A DNA stretch of 64,000 bases from Rhodobacteraceae bacterium M382 (GCA_025141015.1 CP081098.1:1060501-1124500); one strand, 5' to 3'. Numbered from the stretch's first letter, positions 18,250 to 27,142 are shown. The notes: a model not told the origin generated them from the sequence alone. Program-made: numbers and translations.

Positions 18250-20130
18250 ATGAACGTCCAATTGTCGGAGCCAAGTGTTTTGAATCACCTGACTGTCGTT
18301 TTGCAAGCCTACGCCCGGGCGTTGTCACGGTGGCGTCTGGTTCTGCCGCTTTATTTGTTGCTGCATGGGCTGTCTCTGGCCTTGATCGCTCCGATCATGG
18401 GGCTGTTGATCAATGCGGCAGTCGCCTTGTCCGATCAACCGGCGCTTACAGATCAGGATATTGCCTTGTTCCTGCTCAGCCCCGCCGGGTTTGTCATGGC
18501 ATTGGCCGTGATGAGCGCGCTTTTGGTTGCGGAAATCGCGGGTTTTTCGGTCATGGCCGTTGCCCTGCGGACCAAAGGTGACACTGGATGGGCCGTCGTG
18601 CGCAGCGCGATGTTGCTGGTCTTTGTGCGGCGGTTGCGGTCGTTGGCGATTTTCTCGGGCATATTCGTTTTGCGTGTGCTGGCCGTGGCGTTGCCGTTTG
18701 CTTTGGTTGGGCTGTTGGTGGCGCTGTGGTATCTGACCGAATTCGATATCAATTATTATCTTGCGTTTCGCCCCCCTGAGTTTCTGTTTGCCATCGCGGT
18801 CATCAGTGTGCTGGGATTGGCCATGGCGGTGGCGTTGCTGTTCCGCCTCAGCGGATGGGCGCTGAGCCCGCATCTCGTATTGTTGGAAGCACGCTCGCCC
18901 CGGCAGGTATTTGCTGAGAGCCGCGCACGCATGGCCGGATTGCGCGGGCGGTTGCAGGTCCAACTGTTGATTTGGTTCCTGATCCGGCTGGCAGTGTCCA
19001 ATCTGTTGCTGGTGGCAACTGGCCTGGCATTGCGGACATTGCCCATGGCCCAGGGCGAAACCCTGTTCAGCGTGGTTCTCGTGGTGCTTGGGCTGTCGGG
19101 TATCTGGGCGATTGCCAATGTAATCCTGGGTGCCATGGCATTGAGCGCATTGGCTGTTATTCTGGACGGGTTTTATTCCGCCAGCGGTCCCGGAACTGCG
19201 CAGGATGTCGATGTGTCCAAGGTTGGGTTCAACCCACGCACGGGGGTCGTGATCTGCGTCGCCGGTCTGGTCTTGATTGCAGGATTGTGGTCGGCTCAGA
19301 ATCTGCTGACCTCGGTCAAGACCCAGGATCAGGTCCAGATCATTGCCCACCGAGGGGCGGCGGGCAGTAAACCGGAAAACACCCTGGCCGCGGTTGAACA
19401 GGCGATCAAAGATGGCACTGACTGGGTTGAAATCGACGTTCAGGAATCTGCCGATGGGCAAATCGTCGTCATGCATGACAGCGATTACATGAAGGTCGCA
19501 AATAACCCGACCAAAGTTCGCCAGGCCAGCCTGGAGGAGCTGAGACAGATCGACATCGGCAGCTGGTTCGACCCGGCCTATGCGGATCAGCGAACGCCGA
19601 CGCTGCACGAAGTTCTGGAGCTGGCCAAAGGGCGCGCACGGGTGATGATCGAGCTGAAACATTATGGGTATGATGTCGATCTGGAACGCCGAGTTGTGCA
19701 AGTAGTCGAAGCACTGGGCATGGCGAACCAGGTGGCGATCATGTCTCTGAACTATCCCTCGGTGTTGAAAGTGCAAAATCTCCGGCGTGACTGGCAAACA
19801 GGTGTCTTGGCCGCGTCCAGCGTCGGCAACCTGGCCGGGTTGCAGGGGGATTTTCTGGCTGTACGTGCCGCCATTGCCAGCCCTGGGCTGGTCAATGCCG
19901 TGGGGTCGGCGGGCAAGGAGCTGTTCGTCTGGACAGTCAACGACCCGCTTGGCATGTCGCGGATGATTTCAAAGGGTGTCGATGGCATCATTACCGACGA
20001 ACCGGGTATGCTGCGTGAAGTGCTGGAGGTGCGGGCCGAACTGAGCAGCGCCGAACGGCTGGTCTTGTGGTTGGCGGCCGAGCTGGGTGTGAAGCTGAAT
20101 GTAAAAGAGTATCGGGATGGCGCGCCTTAA
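18250..20130 (+). CDS. Membrane-anchored glycerophosphodiester phosphodiesterase
   Basis: The 626-residue protein has an N-terminal half with about eight hydrophobic segments (the membrane domain found in GdpD-type proteins) and a C-terminal catalytic domain from about residue 362: IAHRGAAGSKPENTL, DWVEIDVQESADGQIVVMHD, and later VMIELK and WTVNDP. It should cleave glycerophosphodiesters, made by phospholipid deacylation, to glycerol-3-phosphate and an alcohol. ATG 18250 is preferred to an upstream TTG at 18223; neither has a strong ribosome site. The end overlaps the phospholipase A2-like gene by 14 bases. Confidence 0.9.
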   Translation: MNVQLSEPSVLNHLTVVLQAYARALSRWRLVLPLYLLLHGLSLALIAPIMGLLINAAVALSDQPALTDQDIALFLLSPAGFVMALAVMSALLVAEIAGFSVMAVALRTKGDTGWAVVRSAMLLVFVRRLRSLAIFSGIFVLRVLAVALPFALVGLLVALWYLTEFDINYYLAFRPPEFLFAIAVISVLGLAMAVALLFRLSGWALSPHLVLLEARSPRQVFAESRARMAGLRGRLQVQLLIWFLIRLAVSNLLLVATGLALRTLPMAQGETLFSVVLVVLGLSGIWAIANVILGAMALSALAVILDGFYSASGPGTAQDVDVSKVGFNPRTGVVICVAGLVLIAGLWSAQNLLTSVKTQDQVQIIAHRGAAGSKPENTLAAVEQAIKDGTDWVEIDVQESADGQIVVMHDSDYMKVANNPTKVRQASLEELRQIDIGSWFDPAYADQRTPTLHEVLELAKGRARVMIELKHYGYDVDLERRVVQVVEALGMANQVAIMSLNYPSVLKVQNLRRDWQTGVLAASSVGNLAGLQGDFLAVRAAIASPGLVNAVGSAGKELFVWTVNDPLGMSRMISKGVDGIITDEPGMLREVLEVRAELSSAERLVLWLAAELGVKLNVKEYRDGAP

Positions 20131-20656
20131 CCTGTTGCTGATCCTGAGTGTGTGTGCCGCGAGCAATAGCAGTTGGGCGCAGGAACAGCCGGCGGCGGGC
20201 TGGTTGACCCGACTGGAGTTGAAAGAACATCAAAAGCTGATGACGCTGATGTCCCAGGGCGAAGAGCTGGCACCATTTACCACTGACGGGTGCAGCGGTG
20301 GAATGTCGTGGATCTGGGAACGGGCGGTGCGGAATTTTCCGGAACTGGGGACGACTGACGGCACCCGTCCCGAATGGGAAAACTGCTGTGTCATCCATGA
20401 TCAGGCCTACCACGACGCCTCGGGTGCGACGCAGGCCGAAGAAAGCTATTTGGCCCGTCTGATGGCGGATCAGGAATTGCAGAGTTGCATCCGGGACATC
20501 GCCAGCCGACCGATTTCGGTGGGCGTGCCGCTCACTCCGGATCTGGGGGTCTTGTACGAACGGCTTTCGGTGGCAATGTTTTGGGCGGTGCGATTCGGTG
20601 GAGAACCCTGTTCCGGTTTGCCCTGGCGTTGGGGATATGGGTATCCCAACTGCTGA
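20117..20656 (+). CDS. Secreted phospholipase A2-like protein
   Basis: The 179-residue product has a signal peptide (cleavage after SSWA, residue 21). The mature part shows the phospholipase A2 signature: DGCSGG (57-62, calcium-loop-like) and CCVIHDQAYHD (90-100), with the catalytic-type His94-Asp95 pair. Six cysteines remain after cleavage (59, 90, 91, 124, 165, 179), enough for three disulfides, fitting a periplasmic or secreted enzyme. It would deacylate phospholipids; the overlapping upstream gene could then degrade the resulting glycerophosphodiester. Activity is inferred from motifs only. Confidence 0.72.
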   Translation: MARLNLLLILSVCAASNSSWAQEQPAAGWLTRLELKEHQKLMTLMSQGEELAPFTTDGCSGGMSWIWERAVRNFPELGTTDGTRPEWENCCVIHDQAYHDASGATQAEESYLARLMADQELQSCIRDIASRPISVGVPLTPDLGVLYERLSVAMFWAVRFGGEPCSGLPWRWGYGYPNC

Positions 20657-20784
20657 AAACCCGCATTTCCACGTATTGGCGCGACGATTGGACCGTAATG
20701 TGGGCCCTGTGATGCATTGACGACGTGACACAGATTTGCGAATTCGGTATCCAACAGGAAAGCTTCGCGAATAGGATTACCGAG

Positions 20785-20919
20785 ATGGCAGAACACAAGC
20801 ACGGCGAAATGGACATTTCCGTTCAGGAAAAAACCTATGACGGCTTCATCAACTTCACCAAATGGTCCGTGATTGTCATTCTGGCCATTCTGGTCTTCAT
20901 GGCGATTTTCACGTCCTGA
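20785..20919 (+). CDS. aa3-type cytochrome c oxidase subunit IV
   Basis: A 44-residue peptide, MAEHKHGEMDISVQEKTYDG at the N terminus followed by one membrane helix (about 24-42). It matches the small subunit IV found in alphaproteobacterial aa3 oxidases such as that of Paracoccus and Rhodobacter. The main oxidase subunits are not in the window, so the gene stands apart from them. TTGACG at 20718 could be its -35 region, but the -10 is unclear. Confidence 0.88.
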   Translation: MAEHKHGEMDISVQEKTYDGFINFTKWSVIVILAILVFMAIFTS

Positions 20920-20946
20920 TTTTTGCCTGACCGGAGGTTGCCCCCA

Positions 20947-21579
20947 GTGCGCATGTTTTTGATACTTGGGGCGGTCTGTCTGGCGCTGGGCGCCTGCACG
21001 CGCCCACAGCAACCCAACGCAGATGATGCAACGATTGCAGCCGTGTCGTATCGGGACCCCGGTCCCGCGACATTGACGTTGTACACGATGGTCAACAACC
21101 GGTCCGGGCAGGGGGCACATGCCTCGTTGATGATCAACGCATCCGAACGGGTCATCTTTGATCCCGCAGGGTCGTTCAAGGCCGACATCATCCCCGAGCG
21201 TAATGATGTGCTATTTGGTATCACGCCAGCCGCAGAAAAGGCCTATCGCGGCTCGCACGCACGAGAGACGCACCATGTTGTGGTCCAGACGCTGGAAGTA
21301 ACCCCCGAACAAGCGCAGATCGCCTATAATCTGGCGCTTCGGGCAGGGCCGGTCGCTGGGGCTTATTGTGCCAACTCCACAGCAACGATCCTGAAACAGG
21401 TTCCGGGTTTGGAATCGATCAATGTCACTTTTTACCCGGTGAAACTGGCCGATCAGTTTGGCACCCTTCCCGGGGCGGTCACCAAGAAATATTACGAAAA
21501 TGACAGCGCGGATTTGCAAGAAGGGCTGGCCCAGAACAATGCAATCCTGAACGCTCAGGCTGCGGCGGTGACCGAATAA
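20947..21579 (+). CDS. Lipoprotein, possible permuted NlpC/P60-like hydrolase
   Basis: The 210-residue product has a lipoprotein signal ending in the lipobox LGAC (Cys17). In the mature part, GAHASLMI (His58) and later GAYCANSTATIL (Cys141) are arranged as in circularly permuted NlpC/P60 (YiiX/YaeF-like) proteins, where His precedes Cys. Function is therefore possibly a thiol hydrolase in the envelope, but this rests on a weak motif match. GTG at 20947 is chosen because GGAGG lies nine bases upstream; an ATG two codons later is the alternative. Confidence 0.72.
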   Translation: MRMFLILGAVCLALGACTRPQQPNADDATIAAVSYRDPGPATLTLYTMVNNRSGQGAHASLMINASERVIFDPAGSFKADIIPERNDVLFGITPAAEKAYRGSHARETHHVVVQTLEVTPEQAQIAYNLALRAGPVAGAYCANSTATILKQVPGLESINVTFYPVKLADQFGTLPGAVTKKYYENDSADLQEGLAQNNAILNAQAAAVTE

Positions 21580-21627
21580 CCGTGATGCATTTGTGCCAGG
21601 GTTTTATCCTTGGCCGGCGCAGTCTGA

Positions 21628-21969
21628 TCAGCCCATCAGCCAAAGCAGACTGAACAAAGTACCGGCACCGGTTGCGATGGCGAACATCACATTGCGGGTG
21701 ATCAACCCGATTGTCAGCGTTGCCAATGCCGCAATCAGCCGGGGAGGATCGGTTTCGCCCTGGGTCGCTGTCGGCCACAGCACCAGCGGTGCCACCAATG
21801 CCGGAATGATTGCGACCGCCGTATAGCGCAGGTGCCGCATCAGCCATGCGGGCAACGGGCGATCTCCCATGAACCCGATAAACACGAACCTCAGGGCAAA
21901 GCTGAACACCGCCATACAGATAATGACGATCCACAGCGTGGTCGGGTCGATTGCGCCTTGGGTGCTCAT
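21628..21969 (-). CDS. azlD: AzlD-family branched-chain amino acid export subunit
   Basis: A 113-residue membrane protein with about four hydrophobic helices and the AzlD features RFVFIGFMGDRPLPAWLMRHLRYTAVAIIPALVAP. It is the small partner of AzlC in export of branched-chain amino acids or analogues. Its start overlaps the azlC stop by four bases. Confidence 0.92.
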   Translation of the reverse strand: MSTQGAIDPTTLWIVIICMAVFSFALRFVFIGFMGDRPLPAWLMRHLRYTAVAIIPALVAPLVLWPTATQGETDPPRLIAALATLTIGLITRNVMFAIATGAGTLFSLLWLMG

Positions 21970-22697
21970 TTGGTGACCCTTTCAGTCTGAAATGACCGAC
22001 GTGATAGCATCAGTTCGGTTTGCGCCCCGGCCATCATGCCCAGCACTCCGGCCACGATCAGCCCCAGATTATAGGGGAGCCAGGCAGCCAGAAGCGCGGT
22101 CACAATGGCCACCAGCGCGGCAACCACATGGGCTCCACTGCGCATCATCGGGGCGACCAGGGCCAGAAAGGTGATCGGCAAAACAAAATCCAGCGCCCAG
22201 CTGTCGGGGACCTGCGACCCCAGCAGGGCTCCGGTCAGGGTCGCCGAATACCACAAGGGCGCGATTACCGCATTGGTGCCCAGGAAATAGGCCATCCGCT
22301 GTTGAATTGTCATGTCCGGTTCGGTTTCAAACTGAACGATGGACAGCGCATAGGATTGATCCACCATCAGATAGGCGGCACAAGCGCGTTGCCACAGCGG
22401 CGCAGCCCCCAGGTACGGCGTCAACGAGGCCGAATACATCGCCACCCTCAGATTCACTGCCAGCGCCGAAATCAACACAATCACAGTGGGTACATTCTCC
22501 TGCATCAATTGCAGAGCGGTGAATTGGGCCGATCCGGCAAACACGGTCAGCGAAAAGGTCATCGCTTCGATCACCTTGAGCCCGGCCTCGGCAGCCAGGA
22601 CACCGAACAACATGCCAAACGGCCCGGCCACCAGCACAAAGGGGGCGCTGTCGCGCACACCTTTCCAAAAGGCGGATTTGGGAGTGGTGAAGACCAT
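21966..22697 (-). CDS. azlC: AzlC-family branched-chain amino acid export permease
   Basis: A 243-residue membrane protein of the AzlC family, with FWKGVRDSAPFVLVAGPFGMLFGVLAAEAGL at the N terminus, SLTVFAGSAQFTALQLM and YLMVDQSYAL, and about six to seven helices. With AzlD it should export branched-chain amino acids. It is divergent from fdhD with only 44 bases between the start codons. Confidence 0.93.
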   Translation of the reverse strand: MVFTTPKSAFWKGVRDSAPFVLVAGPFGMLFGVLAAEAGLKVIEAMTFSLTVFAGSAQFTALQLMQENVPTVIVLISALAVNLRVAMYSASLTPYLGAAPLWQRACAAYLMVDQSYALSIVQFETEPDMTIQQRMAYFLGTNAVIAPLWYSATLTGALLGSQVPDSWALDFVLPITFLALVAPMMRSGAHVVAALVAIVTALLAAWLPYNLGLIVAGVLGMMAGAQTELMLSRRSFQTERVTK

Positions 22698-22741
22698 GGC
22701 TTGCCCCTAGATTGCAGGAGGATAGGGGTAAAGCGGAATGG

Positions 22742-23638
22742 ATGGGGGCGCAATTGGCCACAGAAGATAATACGGCAGAGTATCTGATTGCACCCGACCC
22801 GGGGGCCGCGCGGTTGACACGTGCGGTGCGGGGGGTGGATCACACCGGCGCGGTCTCACAAATCCATGTGGTCGAAGAGCGCCCGTTGACCATCTTTTTG
22901 AATTCACAGGAAATCGTCACGGCAATGACCATTGGCGATTATCCTGATTATCTGGCGCTGGGGTTTCTGCGTAACCAGGGCATGTTGCACGACAGCGATG
23001 TGATAACCCGCGTCGACTATGACGAAGATCTGGAAACGGTGGTGGTCCGGACAGAAATCGAAACCTCCTACGAGGAAAAGCTCAAGAAAAAGACCCGAAC
23101 GTCCGGCTGTGCCGTGGGCACGGTGTTTGGCGACATGATGGATGGACTGGAGAACATAGAACTGCCTGCCACCCCCGTGCGGACCTCGTGGCTTTATGCG
23201 CTGGCGGCCAAGATCAACCGCACCCCGTCGCTGTATCTCGAGGCAGGTGCAATCCATGGCACTGTGCTGTGTCATCGCGATCGCCCGCTGGTCTACATGG
23301 AAGATGTGGGTCGCCACAATGCGGTCGACAAGATTGCAGGTTGGATGCTGAGCGAGAAGGTGCAGGCGGCGGACAAGATCCTGTATACCACGGGGCGGTT
23401 GACGTCGGAAATGGTGATCAAGACTGCGATGATGGGCATCCCGGTTCTGGTGTCACGCTCGGGGTTCACCGCTTGGGGGGTGGAGATCGCCCAACAGCTG
23501 GGCCTGACCCTGATCGGCCGCATGCGCGGTCAGCGGTTCATCTGCCTGTCCGGAGAGGACCGGTTGGAGCGCGATGTGGATCCGGGTTCGGTGGCCGAAG
23601 AAGACCGCAAGACACGCCGCAAAGGCGCGGATGGTTAG
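22742..23638 (+). CDS. fdhD: Formate dehydrogenase accessory sulfurtransferase FdhD
   Basis: This 298-residue protein moves sulfur from a cysteine desulfurase onto the bis-MGD cofactor of formate dehydrogenase. Supporting motifs are ERPLTIFLNSQEIVTAM, YMEDVGRHNAVDKIAGW, TGRLTSEMVIK and SRSGFTAWGVEIAQQLGLTLIGRMRG. The sulfur-carrying CxxC loop of many homologues appears as SGCAVGT, keeping a single cysteine. The start is uncertain: ATG 22742 is used, but AGGAGG lies about 20 bases upstream. It opens the Mo-cofactor cluster that runs to moeA. Confidence 0.93.
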   Translation: MGAQLATEDNTAEYLIAPDPGAARLTRAVRGVDHTGAVSQIHVVEERPLTIFLNSQEIVTAMTIGDYPDYLALGFLRNQGMLHDSDVITRVDYDEDLETVVVRTEIETSYEEKLKKKTRTSGCAVGTVFGDMMDGLENIELPATPVRTSWLYALAAKINRTPSLYLEAGAIHGTVLCHRDRPLVYMEDVGRHNAVDKIAGWMLSEKVQAADKILYTTGRLTSEMVIKTAMMGIPVLVSRSGFTAWGVEIAQQLGLTLIGRMRGQRFICLSGEDRLERDVDPGSVAEEDRKTRRKGADG

Positions 23639-23673
23639 GCCGGGACAATTGACCTGATTAGAGGGAGCAGCAC

Positions 23674-24309
23674 ATGACACAGCCTTTGGGGGTCATCTTG
23701 GCCGGAGGTCTCGCCACGCGAATGGGCGGTGGTGACAAGGGTTTGTTGACCTTGGGTGGCAAAAGCCTGCTGGCACATGTTGTGGACCGGCTGGAACCCC
23801 AGGTGTCCGGTCTGGTGCTGAACGCCAATGGCGATCCGGCCCGTTTTGCCGGGCTGGGTTTTCCCGTTGTGGCCGACAGCATCGACGGGTTCGCAGGCCC
23901 TCTCGCCGGGGTGTTGGCGGGGCTGGATTGGGCGGCAGAGCAGGGGGCGGACTGCATCGTCACCGCGGCCGCTGACACACCGTTTTTTCCGTGCGATCTG
24001 GTGGTGCGCCTACAGGGGGCCGCTGCGGGGATGGCGCATCCTCTGGTTCTGGCCACCACGCCGCGATCTGGGGCAGAGCTGAAATCCGGGGGCAGTCGCA
24101 GGGTCAATCGACACCCGACCTTTGGGTTGTGGCCGGTGGCCTTGCGCGATGATCTGCGGGCTGCTTTGGCCGATGGCCTGCGCAAAGTGGTGGTCTGGAC
24201 CGATCAGCACAACGGGCGCGAGGCGTTGTTTCCTGCCGAGCCGTTTGACCCGTTCTTCAATGTGAACACACCCGAAGATCTGGAGCGGGCCAAGGGGTTA
24301 TTGTCATGA
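23674..24309 (+). CDS. mobA: Molybdenum cofactor guanylyltransferase
   Basis: The 211-residue protein attaches GMP to the Mo cofactor to give MGD. It shows the nucleotidyltransferase N terminus GVILAGGLATRMGGGDKGLL, AAADTPFFP (metal-binding Asp) and FFNVNTPEDLERA at the end. Length is normal. It overlaps mobB by four bases. Confidence 0.96.
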   Translation: MTQPLGVILAGGLATRMGGGDKGLLTLGGKSLLAHVVDRLEPQVSGLVLNANGDPARFAGLGFPVVADSIDGFAGPLAGVLAGLDWAAEQGADCIVTAAADTPFFPCDLVVRLQGAAAGMAHPLVLATTPRSGAELKSGGSRRVNRHPTFGLWPVALRDDLRAALADGLRKVVVWTDQHNGREALFPAEPFDPFFNVNTPEDLERAKGLLS

Positions 24310-24797
24310 AGGTTTACGGAGTCACGGGCTGGAAGAACTCGGGCAAAACCGGGTTGATGGAACGGCTGGTGGCGGAATTTTGTGCCCGTGGGTATTCGGT
24401 TTCAACCATCAAACACGCCCACCATATCTTTGACGTCGATCAAAAGGGCACCGACAGCTATCGTCACCGTGCTGCCGGGGCCTGCGAAGTCCTGCTGGCG
24501 TCGGGTAGGCGGGTGGCATTGATGCAGGAGTTGCGCGATGCGCCTGAACCCCCACTGGCTGCTTTGCTGGCACGTCTGTCCCCGGTCGATCTGGTGCTGG
24601 TGGAAGGTTACAAGCGCGAAGCGCACCCCAAAATCGAGGCCCATCGCGGTGAGACAGGCAATCCGTTGATCGCCAGGGATGATACCAGCATTCGGGCGGT
24701 GGCCAGTGATGCGCCGCTTGACCTGGACAGGCCGGTGTTTGACCTGAACGATACAGGTTCGGTTGCAGATTTTATTCAGGGTGAATTGGGGCTGTGA
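24306..24797 (+). CDS. mobB: Molybdopterin-guanine dinucleotide biosynthesis protein B
   Basis: A 163-residue GTP-binding protein with the Walker A loop GWKNSGKTGLMERL and VLVEGYKREAHPKIE. It aids MGD synthesis with MobA. It is overlapped by four bases at both ends (mobA and the next gene), so four genes to moeA are likely translationally coupled. Confidence 0.95.
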   Translation: MKVYGVTGWKNSGKTGLMERLVAEFCARGYSVSTIKHAHHIFDVDQKGTDSYRHRAAGACEVLLASGRRVALMQELRDAPEPPLAALLARLSPVDLVLVEGYKREAHPKIEAHRGETGNPLIARDDTSIRAVASDAPLDLDRPVFDLNDTGSVADFIQGELGL

Positions 24798-25597
24798 GTC
24801 ACTTTGATCGCTTTGTCATGGTTGATTGGTCAGGCGGTAATGATACGGGTCCAACACCGCGCAAGGATGCGATCTGGGTCTGCGAAGCGGGGCGAGAACC
24901 GCTGTATTTTCGGAATCGGGGGCTGGTCGAAGAATGGCTGGATGATCTGATTGAAGATACTTTGACCAGCACCCAACGCCTGTGTGTCGGATTTGACTTC
25001 CCGTTTGGCTACCCTGCGGGTTTTGCCAAGGCCTTGACCACCAGCGATGACCCGCTGAAGCTGTGGGACTGGTTCGCGGATCGGATCGAAGATGCGCCGC
25101 GCGCCAACAACCGGTTTGATGTGGCGGGGGAGATCAATCAGGCATTTGGCGGGCGTGGCCCGTTTTGGGGCAACGGGTTGAAGCGCGATATACCGGGGTT
25201 GCCCCGGACCAAACGCAACTATGAATCCCCCTTTGCTGATCGGCGGGCGGTTGAGCTGTTGGCCAAGGGCAGCTTTACCTGTTGGCAGATGTCTGGTGTC
25301 GGTTCAGTCGGGGGACAAGTGATGATGGGATTGCCGGTGTTGTCCCGGCTGCATCACCGTTGGCCCGGGCAGATCGCGGCCTGGCCCTTTGAACCGCTGA
25401 AGGCCCCAATTGCGCTGCTTGAAATCTGGCCCTCGCTGACAGTGGGCACTGTACCGGATGGTTGGATCAAGGACGCCTGGCAGGTGGCTTGCGTTGCCAA
25501 TGACCTGGCTGGGATGGACCCCAAAGCTCTGGCGGGTAGACTGGACATATCAGCCCCGGAAGAGGGCTGGATTTTTGGAATAAGGCAGAACCGATGA
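24794..25597 (+). CDS. Conserved protein of the Mo-cofactor cluster, unknown function
   Basis: The 267-residue soluble protein begins FDRFVMVDWSGGND and has CVGFDFPFGYP near residue 70, then ANNRFDVAGEINQAFGGRGPFWG and GSVGGQVMMGLPVLSRL. The early acidic beta strand and FDFPFG recall RNase H-like (DUF429-type) folds. It is embedded between mobB and moeA with four-base overlaps on both sides and starts with GTG. Homologues are sometimes labelled as molybdopterin guanine dinucleotide synthesis proteins, but I know of no defined reaction. Confidence 0.85.
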   Translation: MSHFDRFVMVDWSGGNDTGPTPRKDAIWVCEAGREPLYFRNRGLVEEWLDDLIEDTLTSTQRLCVGFDFPFGYPAGFAKALTTSDDPLKLWDWFADRIEDAPRANNRFDVAGEINQAFGGRGPFWGNGLKRDIPGLPRTKRNYESPFADRRAVELLAKGSFTCWQMSGVGSVGGQVMMGLPVLSRLHHRWPGQIAAWPFEPLKAPIALLEIWPSLTVGTVPDGWIKDAWQVACVANDLAGMDPKALAGRLDISAPEEGWIFGIRQNR

Positions 25598-26850
25598 CCC
25601 TAAAGCCTCCGCCCCTGCGCAATGATTGTTTTGCCCTGCCTGCAGGGGTTCATTGGACCCCGGTGGATGAGGCGTTGACGTTGTTGCAGCAGCGCTTGCA
25701 TCCGGTGACTTCGGTGGAAACTGTGCCTCTGGCCCAAGCCGTGGGGCGCGTGTTGGCCGAACCGATAACGGCGTTGCGTTCAAACCCGCCACAACCGAAT
25801 ACGGCCGTGGATGGCTATGGGTTTGCTGGAGCCATGCCCGCAGGTGAGCATGTTCTGCCGCTGGCGGATGGACGCGCTGCTGCGGGGGTGGCAACGGATG
25901 CGGTGGTGTCCAAAGGTCAGGCCATTCGTGTGCTGACAGGGGCGGCTTTGCCGGATGGGGTCGATACGGTCATTCTGGAAGAGGATGTAACCCTGGGAGA
26001 CGGGCAAATCGCCTTTCGAGGCCCTTTGAAACAGGGCGCAAACACCCGTCGCGCGGGAGAAGACGTGATCGCGGGGCAGGAGATTCTAACAGCAGGACGG
26101 TTGCTGACCCCGGCGGATTTGGCGTTGTGTTCTGCAACCGGCGTGTCCGAGGTGGCCGTACATCAGCGCCTGAGGGTGGCTGTCTTGTCCACCGGTGATG
26201 AGCTGGTCGAACCAGGAGATCCCGCTGAGCCGGGGCAGATCTATGACGCCAACCGGGTGATGCTGCTGTCGATGATCGCCCAATTCGGCCATACACCGGT
26301 CGATCTGGGGAAAGTTCGCGACAATAAATCGAAATTGGCGGTTCGGCTGACCGAAGCTGCGGCCGCGGCAGATGTCATTCTGACCAGCGGCGGGGCCTCT
26401 GCGGGGGATGAAGACCATGTATCGTCCCTGTTGCGCGAGGCGGGTGCCATGCAGTTGTGGCGTTTGGCGCTCAAACCTGGGCGGCCGTTGGCCTTGGGCT
26501 TGTGGGAGGATGTTCCAGTCTTTGGTTTGCCGGGCAACCCGGTGGCCGCGCTTGTGTGCAGCCTGATGTTTGCGCGTCCTGCAATGGCACGCCTGTCTGG
26601 GCGTGATTGGCCCGAGGCGCAGGGCTTTGATGTCGCGGCTGCCTTTGAAAAGCGCAAGAAACCGGGGCGGCGAGAATACCTGAGAGCCCGGATCCGCGAT
26701 GGTCGGGTAGAAGTCTTTGGCTCCGAAGGGTCGGGCCGGATAAGCGGGCTCAGCTGGGCCGAAGGGCTGGTCGAACTCGATGATGGGGAACGGCACGTAA
26801 AACCCGGAGATCTGGTGCGTTTCCTGCCGTTTTCCGGGTTTGCAGCGTAG
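25594..26850 (+). CDS. moeA: Molybdopterin molybdenumtransferase
   Basis: The 418-residue enzyme inserts molybdate into adenylated molybdopterin. It shows NTAVDGYGFAG in domain II, GAALPDGVDTVILEED, AVLSTGDELVEPG, ILTSGGASAGDEDHV and GLPGNPVAALVCSLMFARP. It closes the fdhD-mobA-mobB-unknown-moeA cluster, starting with a four-base overlap. MoaB, which acts just before it, is at 6283. Confidence 0.96.
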   Translation: MTLKPPPLRNDCFALPAGVHWTPVDEALTLLQQRLHPVTSVETVPLAQAVGRVLAEPITALRSNPPQPNTAVDGYGFAGAMPAGEHVLPLADGRAAAGVATDAVVSKGQAIRVLTGAALPDGVDTVILEEDVTLGDGQIAFRGPLKQGANTRRAGEDVIAGQEILTAGRLLTPADLALCSATGVSEVAVHQRLRVAVLSTGDELVEPGDPAEPGQIYDANRVMLLSMIAQFGHTPVDLGKVRDNKSKLAVRLTEAAAAADVILTSGGASAGDEDHVSSLLREAGAMQLWRLALKPGRPLALGLWEDVPVFGLPGNPVAALVCSLMFARPAMARLSGRDWPEAQGFDVAAAFEKRKKPGRREYLRARIRDGRVEVFGSEGSGRISGLSWAEGLVELDDGERHVKPGDLVRFLPFSGFAA

Positions 26851-26861
26851 TTCTGAGGATC

Positions 26862-27142
26862 GAAGGAAAGACCGCCATGTCTTCCTTCAGGTTGACTATC
26901 ATTGACCGGACCAATCTGTGAACCCGCCGTTGGACGCATGCGCCCCGGCGGGCTCCCGCCTGCAGCAGATGCATCAAAGATGCCTCTGCTCCCGTTGGGC
27001 CAAGCATCGCACAGCTGTGCTGTGCGATGCGCGCCCATGCGACCGGAGGCGCAGAGTTCGCTCATTCGGATGTGTGACCTCTTCCAGCGTATTTGGAGGG
27101 GCCACGCCCAACGGTCTCTGACGCTTCCAAAGAAGCTTTGGA
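26862..27142. repeat. Hairpin-rich non-coding region after moeA
   Basis: The 348 bases between moeA and the next gene hold at least five inverted repeats: 26862-26888 (10 bp stem with one bulge, loop CGCCAT), 26923-26952 (CCCGCCG/CGGCGGG), 26964-26990 (11 bp stem with one mismatch, AAA loop), 27004-27030 (perfect 12 bp stem, loop TGT) and 27126-27142 (TCCAAAG/CTTTGGA, AAG loop). The second can refold, since GGCGG at 26947 also pairs with CCGCC at 26956. No U-tract follows, so simple terminators are unlikely. It may be a structured RNA or an extragenic repeat. No coding region is supported here. Confidence 0.6.

Noticed and set aside
26241-27065. Long minus-strand open frame across moeA and the hairpin region
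   Set aside because: It is the antisense shadow of moeA, extended by chance through the non-coding gap; no motif or ribosome site.
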